Assembly: GCF_030409325.1 (NCBI RefSeq)
Contig: NZ_JAUFPR010000003.1
Coordinates: forward strand, 558,001 to 622,000
Source: Mucilaginibacter aquaedulcis
GTDB lineage: Bacteria; Bacteroidota; Bacteroidia; Sphingobacteriales; Sphingobacteriaceae
Reading direction: 5' to 3'
Length of the DNA: 64,000 bases
Shown here: piece by piece, positions 1-8,254 of the stretch
How the letters are laid out: each line of letters begins with the position of its first letter
Position numbering within the stretch: position 1 is the first letter of the stretch
The notes under the pieces: generated by a model
Seen by the model: the letters and a program-made list of their open reading frames with translations, nothing else
What the model was told of the DNA's origin: nothing
Database searches by the model: none
Position numbers and translations under genes: made by a program

Positions 1-547
1 AGATCATGAGTACAATATTGCTTTCGTAAACTTAAAACTATAGTATCGAAAATCTCCATCTGCAGGTGGTCGGCGGTCACCATCAAACAAGCCATCGGCA
101 AATAGTTAAATAATGGGCGATCAATTGGGATGGTTAATTCAGATCAAGTATTTTATCCCCCAAATTGAAGTAATTGTACCCAACCTGTAACTTTCCAGCT
201 CACTACATTTACATTAAAAGTGTTCACCTATTTTACCGGATTATATCATTGCAAACCGGATAAAAAAAACGACTTTACAACGGTTACGAAGTTGCCGGGA
301 GTGCAAAATTATCTGTATAGTTTTTATAATTCTAAAACCTCTGAGCAGCGAGTGTAAAGAGGTTTTATTTCACTCATCCATGCGCCTGGTTTATCCAGGC
401 CACGTAAGTAAATGATTATATGTGAACAATATGATTCAAAAGCATTTACGGAGGTTGTGTTACCTTAAAAAAATGATCTATATTAAAAAGATCTGAGTTC
501 AGTGATAGTGCTCAAATGTGATTTATCATGCTATGGTGGTAGATCGG
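1..547. other. Intergenic region, no supported gene
   Basis: No reading frame here has coding character. The right end runs into a clear plus-strand terminator, so something plus-stranded (a short RNA or very small gene, or a gene upstream of the window) may be transcribed through it. I could not identify it. Confidence 0.5.
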
Positions 548-581
548 GGCGTTGGTTGTATCGGGCCAACGCCTTTTTTTT
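548..581 (+). terminator. Rho-independent terminator
   Basis: Perfect 8-bp stem GGCGTTGG / CCAACGCC with a 10-nt loop, directly followed by eight T residues on the plus strand. There is no recognisable gene on the plus strand immediately upstream, so the transcript it ends is unknown. Confidence 0.8.
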
Positions 582-813
582 GAACTGATATTTTTTTTAA
601 AGTTGATCCTGCGATGCCAAATAAAAAATCGCGGAAAATCCGAAGGTGAAAAGGATATTTTCAGGCGCCAGCACGGCTCATGCAAAAAATTGAATTAACG
701 CATCAGGCTAAACGCCAAGGGCAAAGAAAACACGACTTTATTTCAGCGCTTTTAAGGCACTGTTTGTAGAAATCATTTAAAGTACTCAGCCTGCGCTGCT
801 GTTGTCCTGCAAA

Positions 814-945
814 TCAGCAGATGGATAATTTCGTCTCACCGTCATCAAGTTTGACGGATATTTGATCTCCCGAAGAATCTACAACTTCACCTTCCCCATC
901 AGGGGTAATGACCCGTTGCCCTTTCAAAAACAAATGCTCATTCAT
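814..945 (-). CDS. Small KOW-like acidic protein, hypothetical (43 aa)
   Basis: A 43-residue frame starting MNEHLFLKGQRVITPDGEGE and ending in TGA. A purine-rich AGAAAGAG lies just before the ATG, which is unusually Shine-Dalgarno-like for this genome. The sequence pattern (GQRVxTPDGxGxVxxxxGDxxxVxLDDG) is that of a single small beta-barrel of KOW/Tudor type, similar to short stand-alone domains found in many bacteria. Such domains often bind nucleic acid or ribosomal partners; a function for this one is inference only. It is isolated: the next gene, also on the minus strand, lies 122 bp upstream of it. Confidence 0.6.
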   Translation of the reverse strand: MNEHLFLKGQRVITPDGEGEVVDSSGDQISVKLDDGETKLSIC

Positions 946-1067
946 ACTCTTTCTGTTTTAATTAAGAAATGTTCACCAATGAATATGCTCTTTTACAATT
1001 TAATTTAATGTTAATTGTTTGATGCTGCCATTCATTTAGCCACAGCAATGACAAGGCCTTGATAATT

Positions 1068-3272
1068 TTACCATTTCCAACTTATTTTTATTTGTTGATT
1101 TCCTTGAAGCGCATATTCAACATGTCCGTCCTTCCGGTGCAGAGCTGTTTGAGCTTTTTCATGCCCGGTCACTTTAAAACCAGGAAGTTCGATGCCTTGC
1201 TTTTTGATAATCATCATCCTGCAGCTCAGTCGTTCGTTGCCTTTTAAAAGGAATGAAACGTGGTTTTTGCGGTAGTGATATCCGGCCGTAGGATAGTCTA
1301 CATAGATCATGAAATCTTCATCAGGAACTTTGTAAAAATGGCGGGGTATAATGCCAAAAGCTACTCCGGCACCATAAACTTCCTGGCCAACAATTCCTGA
1401 TTGCTCCCAACCATCGTGAATATCTTCGATCGCTATCCAAAGTTTATGATCGATCTGCCCGGTTTTTACCTCTTCTGAAAACATTTCCCTTGGCAAATTA
1501 GGCGGGTAGTAATACGGTGCACGATTTAATATATATTTAAGGAATTCCGGTATCAGCAGGGATACGGATGGAAGGATATCTTCATCCTGTGCGTACAGTA
1601 AAAAATTGTGCATCGCTGCGAATACCTCCTGCTCTTCATACGCTGCGGTATAAGGCGCATCATTCAGTGGGAACATAGCAAAAAATGTAGGGTAATTTTT
1701 GGCGTAACCATAATTACACTCCCATAACTGAAAGTTCTTAAAAATATTCGCCAGGCTCAGGTAAGCCAGGTCGAGGTATAGCTGCTCTTTAGTTTCTTTA
1801 TACAGCCATAGCATGGCGTTAGCCCCGAATGCTGTATTATTGGCCTGATAAAACAGGTCGAAGCCTTTTCCCTGCAAAGTTTTGGCGGCCTTTTTTGCTT
1901 CCAACAGGAATTTGTTTTTTTTGGTCAGTTGCCAGGCATGCAACATCACAAGCGCGTAGAGCCCCGCCACGTCCTTTTCACCTCCCTTACCCGGCTGCGT
2001 TTCCTTTTTTACTATTTCCAGGGTTTGCATGTTGTACATCACCGGCCATTCATAATTAAAATGATGAGCAACCTTAATGGTGAAACCGAGCGAATCGAGA
2101 AATAATTGCGTTGATTGTTTATCTCCCCGAATTGCTAAGCGGCCCAAATTTAGCAGTGGATGATGGAGATACCAGGAATCCATTACGTTAGGTTTGAGTT
2201 GTTCCTCATCCCCGCTTAATTCACTTGACAAGGCTGGCAGAAACCTGACGACCGTTTTCAACTCCTTGCTGTAGAAAGCGTCCAGGCCATTCTTTATTTT
2301 TTCCATAGCGGGCAAATCCGCCTTACACCAATCATAATAATCAGTTAACGGCAATAACACTGCCAGCTGAACCATGAGTTCCGGAGGGGTTTGATAGTCG
2401 GCAACATAGGCGTTCAAATAATCCTGCTCCGCGCCGTGAGACCAGCATCCGTGGCTAAACTCTAGATCATGCAGACCCTGGTCTACCATGTCCAGCCAAC
2501 CATAATATGCTGTATCAGGCTTCGGAAGTGGCACGTATATATCGCCCAACAGGTTGAGAAACTGTTTGGCCTGCATGAATTCATCTTTTGGATACTCAGA
2601 ACTAAATGCAAGGAAAGCATCCGAAAGAATAATATCCCGGTGTGGGGGCAAAGGTTTGCCTTTCAATGTTGGCGGCAGCGCCAGGCCCAGTTCCGGCCAG
2701 GTGCCGCCTACGACGTTTCCCAAAGATGTTTCCGTTGCTTCTGCAAAATCGTTCAGCGCGGTAAGATTCTGGAAGTACAATAAAGCACCGTCTGCGGGCT
2801 CATCAAAGGTCAGATATTGTAAACCGCTGCGTGTACCGACTTGGCTTACATGAATGGTACCTTTTGAATCTCGGCTACTATCATTCGGTCCGGTGATCAC
2901 CATGTCTCTTGGCCAAAACGGAACAAGCAACGGGGCGTTGGCATTAAGTGTAGTTGTATAGTGGATCAGCGGTTTTTCAGTATCCGGAAGCTCCAGCTTT
3001 ACCCGGTAACTACCGATAGTCGCTGACAAAAGTATAGTGATCCCGTTCTGGTTTTTGATGATTTTTTCCAGTTGCATCTGATCATTAGGCGCATACGCGG
3101 GGCGAAGTATTACCTGGGTTTCATTCGGACAGGTAACGGATATCCAAAGCGAGTTCGCCAGATGATGAACCTGGATGATATACCCCTTGAGGTCATGCCG
3201 GAAGAGAATGGGGAGATCCTGCCCATGAAAAAGATTTTTGACTGCGGCAGCCCAGGGTGATAATGCATCCAT
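1068..3272 (-). CDS. Large conserved hypothetical protein, alpha-helical barrel-like
   Basis: A 734-residue protein that I do not recognise by name. There is no signal peptide or membrane segment, so it should be cytoplasmic. The first 200 residues are beta-rich. From about residue 210 on there are regularly spaced helical stretches rich in aromatic residues, Trp and His (for example near DSWYLHHPLLNLGRLAIRG and QLWECNYGYAKNYPTFFAMF), resembling the (alpha/alpha) toroid of six-hairpin glycosidases and related proteins. No catalytic motif could be assigned. The start ATG at 3272 is the first in frame. It is divergent from the catalase operon, with about 480 bp between. A carbohydrate-active role is possible but unproven. 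Confidence 0.55.
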   Translation of the reverse strand: MDALSPWAAAVKNLFHGQDLPILFRHDLKGYIIQVHHLANSLWISVTCPNETQVILRPAYAPNDQMQLEKIIKNQNGITILLSATIGSYRVKLELPDTEKPLIHYTTTLNANAPLLVPFWPRDMVITGPNDSSRDSKGTIHVSQVGTRSGLQYLTFDEPADGALLYFQNLTALNDFAEATETSLGNVVGGTWPELGLALPPTLKGKPLPPHRDIILSDAFLAFSSEYPKDEFMQAKQFLNLLGDIYVPLPKPDTAYYGWLDMVDQGLHDLEFSHGCWSHGAEQDYLNAYVADYQTPPELMVQLAVLLPLTDYYDWCKADLPAMEKIKNGLDAFYSKELKTVVRFLPALSSELSGDEEQLKPNVMDSWYLHHPLLNLGRLAIRGDKQSTQLFLDSLGFTIKVAHHFNYEWPVMYNMQTLEIVKKETQPGKGGEKDVAGLYALVMLHAWQLTKKNKFLLEAKKAAKTLQGKGFDLFYQANNTAFGANAMLWLYKETKEQLYLDLAYLSLANIFKNFQLWECNYGYAKNYPTFFAMFPLNDAPYTAAYEEQEVFAAMHNFLLYAQDEDILPSVSLLIPEFLKYILNRAPYYYPPNLPREMFSEEVKTGQIDHKLWIAIEDIHDGWEQSGIVGQEVYGAGVAFGIIPRHFYKVPDEDFMIYVDYPTAGYHYRKNHVSFLLKGNERLSCRMMIIKKQGIELPGFKVTGHEKAQTALHRKDGHVEYALQGNQQIKISWKW

Positions 3273-3752
3273 ATATTAAAATAGCGTTTTGGAGTGGTGT
3301 CGTTCTACCAAGCTTCCGTCAGTAGATGCCGAGGATAACGTGTAACGATAACTTGCTGCTGTACTTATTTGTTTTTATTCTATAATTATTATTTAAAATG
3401 AGAAACTTATCCGTTATCGTCCGGTTGATTTTACATTAGAGATCTCGCCCTTCGGTTTCCTGAAAATCCGCTGTCGCTCTCCAAAGATGTAAAAAACCAA
3501 GCGCTGCTGGTTTGGAGGTAATCAGCCTGCTCAATCCTGGCCTTTTGATGGCGATCTGTTGACCATTTACTATGGTACGGCAGTTAAGTGGGTTTGTGAC
3601 GAAAATTCTCTATAACTGAAATTTTAAAAATAAGAAAATTATTTAATTTTAAGTTGAAACATAAAATGATTACCGGAGTTGTATTAAGACATTATCCGCT
3701 CTTATCAAGTCAATTACACACTTTTTTTTTACCATCTAATAAAATCATTATT
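3273..3752. other. Divergent intergenic region upstream of catalase operon
   Basis: Separates the minus-strand 734-aa gene from the plus-strand catalase operon and presumably holds both promoters. The frame of the catalase extends upstream to 3654, but that extension (with a T-run) looks untranslated. No clear operator or canonical TAnnTTTG element stood out. Confidence 0.45.
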
Positions 3753-4706
3753 ATGTTTCACCACGTTAAATCACTACAATTTAATGCACGGGTTTCCCGC
3801 CCCGATCCGCGCTTTGCTAATCTTTTACTGGAGCAATTTGGCGGAGAAAACGGCGAGCTGGCAGCAGCTATGCAATACTTTACCCAAGCTTTTGGTGCTA
3901 AAGTGCCGCACCCCGATAAGTACGATATGCTGATGGATATCGCTACAGAAGAGTTTAGCCACCTGGAAATTGTTGGAGCGACCATTCAGATGCTGCTCAA
4001 GGGAGTCAATGGCGAGCTAAAAAATGCGGCCGACAGTTCCGAGATCATGCAGGTCATGAACGGAAAGGCTGCCAAAGAAAATATTATACATGAGGCACTG
4101 ACGGCCAATCCCCAATTTGTGATGATCACCGGCGGCGGGGTTACCCCACGCAATAGCCAGGGTATACCGTGGTGTGCATCATATATTCATTCCAACGGTG
4201 ACCTGACCGTCGATTTGCGCAGCAACCTGGCATCCGAATCAAGAGCGAAGTTGGTTTACGAACATTTAATGAAATTTACGGATGATCCTTATATCCATGA
4301 AACCCTGTCATTTTTGATGACGCGTGAAGTGGCACATTATAAAATGTTCGAGGCAGCGTTAGATAGTATTCCGAATAATTTCCCGCCGGGCGTCCTTGCC
4401 GCTGATCCACGTTACACTCAGCAAGTTTATAATCTTTCTGAGGGTGCTGTACGGGGTCCCTGGAATGAAGGAGAGATGCCAGGCATGGGTAAGGAATGGG
4501 AATATGTCGAACAGCCGTTACAGCAAGTTCTGGAAACCGAAGGGCAAACCAACCTGCCACAAGACTACAGCAAAGCTTTGAAGGATAAAGATAAACTGGA
4601 CAAGGAAATGAGCACTGCAAAAAGTGCTGAGGTAAAAAATGCCGAACCCAAAGGTACTGCCCAATGGAGTACCTACGAGAGCGCAAGCGCGCCAACCGAA
4701 TCGTAA
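3753..4706 (+). CDS. Manganese catalase (KatN-type, ferritin-like)
   Basis: Di-manganese catalase that converts hydrogen peroxide to water and oxygen in the cytoplasm. From the chosen ATG the protein is 317 aa and starts MFHHVKSLQFNARV, the usual family N-terminus; an upstream in-frame ATG would add 33 residues unlike the family. Expected dimanganese ligands are visible: Glu35 in GENGEL, the Glu67-xx-His70 pair in TEEFSHLE, and the later Glu/His pair in SESRAKLVYEH and TREVAHYKMFE. The C-terminal 70 residues are Lys/Glu/Ala-rich and probably a disordered tail. The stop overlaps the next start (TAATG), so it is translationally coupled to a small lipoprotein, followed by transaldolase and a DUF892 protein: an oxidative or general stress operon. 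Confidence 0.93.
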   Translation: MFHHVKSLQFNARVSRPDPRFANLLLEQFGGENGELAAAMQYFTQAFGAKVPHPDKYDMLMDIATEEFSHLEIVGATIQMLLKGVNGELKNAADSSEIMQVMNGKAAKENIIHEALTANPQFVMITGGGVTPRNSQGIPWCASYIHSNGDLTVDLRSNLASESRAKLVYEHLMKFTDDPYIHETLSFLMTREVAHYKMFEAALDSIPNNFPPGVLAADPRYTQQVYNLSEGAVRGPWNEGEMPGMGKEWEYVEQPLQQVLETEGQTNLPQDYSKALKDKDKLDKEMSTAKSAEVKNAEPKGTAQWSTYESASAPTES

Positions 4707-4966
4707 TGAAAAAGATCACTCAACATATTTTAGCACTGACGGTCTTTGCGATGCTTTTTACGGCCTGCAATTCCGGCGATGGTCAAAAGAAACTGGGTAA
4801 CAGCCAGGATACGACCAGTGTTAACAAAGCAGGCGGGCCGGCGATACGGGACACTTCTACGATCAACAAGGATCGTCAGGACTCGGCGAAAGCAAATAAA
4901 GCGGATTCGGTGAGTAAAGGGAATGCTGATCCGTCAGGACACCTTTCTGCCAAACCTCCAAAATAA
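4706..4966 (+). CDS. Small hydrophilic lipoprotein
   Basis: An 86-residue protein with a lipoprotein signal: basic start MKKITQ, hydrophobic core and lipobox FTAC (Cys near residue 21). The mature part is a low-complexity, highly charged chain of Ser, Lys, Asp and Asn with no predicted fold. The ATG shares one base with the catalase TAA stop, so the two are coupled, and transaldolase begins 2 bp after its stop. The function is unknown. The coupling of a cytoplasmic catalase to a membrane-anchored disordered peptide is odd. Confidence 0.75.
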   Translation: MKKITQHILALTVFAMLFTACNSGDGQKKLGNSQDTTSVNKAGGPAIRDTSTINKDRQDSAKANKADSVSKGNADPSGHLSAKPPK

Positions 4967-4968
4967 TA

Positions 4969-6075
4969 ATGACTATGCAAGAATTAAACAAGGTTAAGCA
5001 GATTCACACCAATTTTAAACAAAGCATCTGGCTGGACTTTATCGACCGGCAAATCATGCGTTCAGGAAAACTTCAACAGCTCATCGACGAGGATGGCATA
5101 CGGGGGGTAACATCCAACCCAGCTATTTTCGAGCAGGCGATCAACTCGAGTGCCGACTATGACGCGGATATTTTGGAGTATGCTAAAGCGGATAGTGATC
5201 CGGAGCATATCTTTTTCCGCCTGGCGATCAGTGACATTCAGCAGGCTGCTGACCTCTTCGCACCTGTTTATAATGAAGAAGTTAGCGGAGCAGACGGATA
5301 TGTCAGCCTGGAGGTTTCGCCGCTGCTCGCCCTTGACGAAAGCAGAACTATAGAACAGGCCAGGGAACTTTGGAAAAAAGTTGACCGCGAGAATGTAATG
5401 ATTAAGATCCCCGGAACTTTATCCGGCCTGCCGGCTATCCGAACCGCTATCAGTGAAGGCATCAATGTTAATGTCACGCTGCTATTTGGACTTGAACGTT
5501 ATGAGGCTGTGGCTAATGCTTATATAGACGGATTAGAAGATCGTTTGTCAGCAGGGCTCGATATTAGCCGGATTGCTTCGGTAGCCAGTTTTTTCCTCAG
5601 TCGTATAGACTTGCTCGTCGATCCACTTCTTGACGACAAAGATCTGGGAGAGATGAAAGGTGAAGCCGCTATTGCTGCTGCTAAGGCGGCTTATGCGCTT
5701 TATATACGGGTGTTCAGTGGTGAACGATGGGACAAACTCGCCCTTGCCGGTGCTAAACCGCAACGATTGCTCTGGGCCAGTACCGGTAACAAAAATCCTG
5801 CTTACCGGGATACACGATACCTGGAAGAGCTGATTGGGCCAGATACGGTGAACACAGCTCCCTTAGCGACCATCGATGCTTTTCGCGATCATGGCACTGC
5901 CGGAGCGACGCTGGATAAGGGTACAGAACAAGCGTTATACCTGCTGGAGAGCCTTGCTCGCTCCGGAATCAATATGGAGGAGGTTGCTGAGCAGCTGGAA
6001 AAGGAAGGAATACAAAAATTTGAGGCGCCTTATCAAAAGCTGCTTCAAGCCATATCAACAAAAATTCATCAATAA
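4969..6075 (+). CDS. tal: Transaldolase
   Basis: Transaldolase of the non-oxidative pentose phosphate pathway, exchanging dihydroxyacetone units between sedoheptulose-7-phosphate and glyceraldehyde-3-phosphate. At 368 aa it belongs to the longer class often fused to or neighbouring G6P isomerase in other phyla. Visible motifs: GVTSNPAIFEQAI near residue 47, DGYVSLEVSP, and the Schiff-base lysine Lys146 in NVMIKIPGT. Translation may begin at the first ATG or at the second, two codons downstream. Its place after catalase suggests a role in NADPH supply or sugar-phosphate balance under oxidative stress (inference). Confidence 0.93.
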   Translation: MTMQELNKVKQIHTNFKQSIWLDFIDRQIMRSGKLQQLIDEDGIRGVTSNPAIFEQAINSSADYDADILEYAKADSDPEHIFFRLAISDIQQAADLFAPVYNEEVSGADGYVSLEVSPLLALDESRTIEQARELWKKVDRENVMIKIPGTLSGLPAIRTAISEGINVNVTLLFGLERYEAVANAYIDGLEDRLSAGLDISRIASVASFFLSRIDLLVDPLLDDKDLGEMKGEAAIAAAKAAYALYIRVFSGERWDKLALAGAKPQRLLWASTGNKNPAYRDTRYLEELIGPDTVNTAPLATIDAFRDHGTAGATLDKGTEQALYLLESLARSGINMEEVAEQLEKEGIQKFEAPYQKLLQAISTKIHQ

Positions 6076-6096
6076 ACAATAATCTACCAACTACCT

Positions 6097-7014
6097 ATGG
6101 AAAACACAGAAAAATCACTTGATGTGATCAATGATCTCATTAAGATTAACAATGACCGCTCCGCCGGTTTCGAAAAAGCTGGAAAGGATTTAAAAGAGGA
6201 CGAAAACGGGCTAACGGCCGTATTCAGCAAGTTATCGGATGAAAGCATCCGCAACGATCCTGAAGTAGAGCAGGTACTCATCAATCAACAGCGCGGGATA
6301 GTCGAAGGTCATGATCTGATCAAATCTCTTCGTGATCAAGCAACAAACGGTGATCATTACGATAACAATCCAAATGATACTGATGTAGCTACAGAAGCTT
6401 TTCATGAAGACACAGCAGGTTTTAATTCGCCACAGGGATCTTATGCGCCGGAATCCGAAACCGTTATTCCTGACCAAGAATGGGACGTAGACCAGGCTTC
6501 TGCATCAGGAAATTCAAAGCTTTCGGAATTTTTCGTGAACGAGCTTAAAGACTTGCTTTGGGCAGAAAATAAACTAGTGGATACTCTGCCGGAAATGGCC
6601 GAGGCTGCAACATCTTCCGAACTGAGAAACGCTTTTGAGCAGCATCTGACGGAAACGGAAGTACATGTAGAACGTTTGGAACAAATTTTTGATATTTTAG
6701 GGATCGAACCCGACAGCCGGAAGTGTGAAGCTATGGCAGGAATTGTCGATGAGGGTGATGAGATTATCAGCGCTACGGAGGAAGGTACTGCTCAGCGCGA
6801 TGTAGGCCTAATTTTTGCAGGTCAGAAAGCAGAGCATTACGAGATCGCCTCCTACGGAGGAATGATAGCCTTAGCCAAAACACTGGGTTACTACGAAATT
6901 GCCGAGTTACTGGTGTTAACACTGGATGAAGAAAAAACAGCGGACGCGCTCTTAACAGAAATTGCCGAAAGCCAGGCAAACATTGCAGCGAGCAATGAAC
7001 CGGCAGAAGAATAA
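6097..7014 (+). CDS. Ferritin-like protein: collapsed DUF2383 fused to DUF892 (YciF-like)
   Basis: A 305-residue protein in two parts. Residues 1-90 carry the opening signature of DUF2383 (PA2169 family four-helix bundle): VINDLIKINNDRSAGFEKA, and later its closing signature (NQQRGIVEGHDLIKSLRDQ), but the roughly 70 middle residues of that domain seem to be missing. After an acidic linker, residues about 143-300 form a DUF892/YciF ferritin-like bundle with conserved Glu and His residues (ELKDLLWAENKLVDTLPEMA, HLTETEVHVERLE, AGQKAEHYEIASYGGMIALA). DUF892 proteins are linked to stress and metal handling. It lies 21 bp after transaldolase and is probably the last gene of the catalase operon, before a strong terminator. 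Confidence 0.85.
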   Translation: MENTEKSLDVINDLIKINNDRSAGFEKAGKDLKEDENGLTAVFSKLSDESIRNDPEVEQVLINQQRGIVEGHDLIKSLRDQATNGDHYDNNPNDTDVATEAFHEDTAGFNSPQGSYAPESETVIPDQEWDVDQASASGNSKLSEFFVNELKDLLWAENKLVDTLPEMAEAATSSELRNAFEQHLTETEVHVERLEQIFDILGIEPDSRKCEAMAGIVDEGDEIISATEEGTAQRDVGLIFAGQKAEHYEIASYGGMIALAKTLGYYEIAELLVLTLDEEKTADALLTEIAESQANIAASNEPAEE

Positions 7015-7047
7015 CAGGCAGAGTAAAGAGTGAGAACGGTTATCATA

Positions 7048-7078
7048 GGGGCCGCCTGCCTTCAGGCGGCCCCTTCGT
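7048..7078 (+). terminator. Terminator of the catalase operon
   Basis: Perfect 11-bp GC-rich stem GGGGCCGCCTG / CAGGCGGCCCC with a 4-nt loop, 33 bp after the DUF892 stop. The T-tract after it is weak (TTCGTAATT), so it could also serve as an mRNA-stabilising hairpin. Confidence 0.75.
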
Positions 7079-7194
7079 AATTGTATATGCTTATTGCTTA
7101 TAAAAGACCGTAAACATTTGTTTTATTGATCATTTAAAAACGTTTCGAAAAGCGCATAACAGAGAACTTATATAACGAAGTGCTATGCTTTGTT

Positions 7195-7365
7195 GTAAAC
7201 GAATTGTGTCTTTATTTAGCCTGACATTTCAACCAAAATATTGTTTAGAGTTATTCTTTAAAGCCTTTTTCGGTTTTCTTTCTGTCTAGAACAAATTGTG
7301 TCTTATTAGCAACAGATACAGATGTTGATAAAACAAATTATTCCTTTAATATTATTTGGTGCTCT
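7195..7365. repeat. Diverged repeat copy 1 with TGTC/GACA motifs
   Basis: About 165 bp recognisably similar to 17815-17975, in the same orientation. Shared landmarks, in order: AAATTGT, ATTTCAAC, AATATTGTT, TTTTTTCGNCTTTT-like tract, TCTGTCTnGAACAAATT, TGTCT and TAATAAAACAA-like ends. It contains TGTCTTTATTTAGCCTGACA, an inverted TGTC/GACA pair like serine-resolvase half-sites. It lies just downstream of the C-terminal end of the decayed serine recombinase. Confidence 0.6.
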
Positions 7366-7380
7366 GATGAAGATGATACT

Positions 7381-7735
7381 TCAAGTAGCCTTGTTCTCAC
7401 AATGACTTTGTTATCGCAGTATACTCGCCGTGAAAGTTATTTCTGGCCAGCTCACTTATAGAAGTTCCCTGTGTGAATCTGCTCAAGATCTCTGCGCGTT
7501 GATTTGTTGCAGTATTTGTTGGGCGGCCAAGTTTTACCCTTCACCTTTTGCTCTTGTTAGCCCCGATTGAGTGTGCTCAATCAAAAGGTCACATTCCATC
7601 TCAGCAATAGCAACCAACATGCTTAACATCAGTTTTCTGGCAGGGGAGATTAATTCGGATTGGCCGAGCCGCAAGACAACTACCTAAATTTTCCTTGTAC
7701 CAAGTATTTTGATAGTGACGTAATCAGCACTCTCA
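7381..7735 (-). pseudogene. Decayed serine recombinase (resolvase/invertase)
   Basis: Reading the minus strand gives pieces of a Pin/Hin-type recombinase broken by stops and frameshifts. Starting near 7684: VVVLRLGQ, then ARKLMLSMLVAIAEMECDLL and IEHTQSGLTRAKGEG, a stop/frameshift at about 7547, then LGRPTNTATNQRAEILSRF and TQGTSISELAR, which match the hinge and the C-terminal helix-turn-helix. Family proteins read GKLMLTMLAAVAEMERDLL...ERTQ.GL..AK..G..LGRP at this point. The catalytic N-terminal part is mostly gone. It is a relic of a mobile element, not a functional gene. Confidence 0.8.
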
Positions 7736-8254
7736 ATAAATATATTGGGTAAAGGCAAATCGAATTACTTAACCTCTAGATTCAACGAAAATCTTAGTTC
7801 TGTTGTTAACATTGATAATATAAACGCAACTTTAGAAACGATGTTGAACTAATTAACCTAACCTATAAAAATTCAGTTGCCTGGATAAAGATGAACTTAC
7901 CTGCTGTTGTTCATCGTAATCCGAAAAGTAAGGCAATCAACAAGACATTTTCCAATTGCACTCCCTGAGGTTTTACTTAAAGTAAATTTATTCTATTTAT
8001 AGGAAAAACAACAATTGCTATCTGATGGTTTGATATATATGCATCAATCTATGGAAACGCTTAAAACAAAGGCTTATGTCGCTTCAGGTTCTTTCCAAGG
8101 CGAATACGTATAAAATGCTGAATAATGAGGGGATGCCAATTTGTGATCAACATCCGATCCTAAAAGATCAGACAGTTGAAGAATTGCCTCCACTAACAGA
8201 GAACTTCTTGTTTTATTCCGAACATTCACTAATTACAACATATTTACACAAACT
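7736..8254. other. Intergenic region, no supported gene
   Basis: AT-rich DNA with short frames only. A 60-codon frame ending at 8258 overlaps the esterase start by one codon, but it has no family resemblance or lipoprotein features and is not called. The esterase promoter should lie here. Confidence 0.4.
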
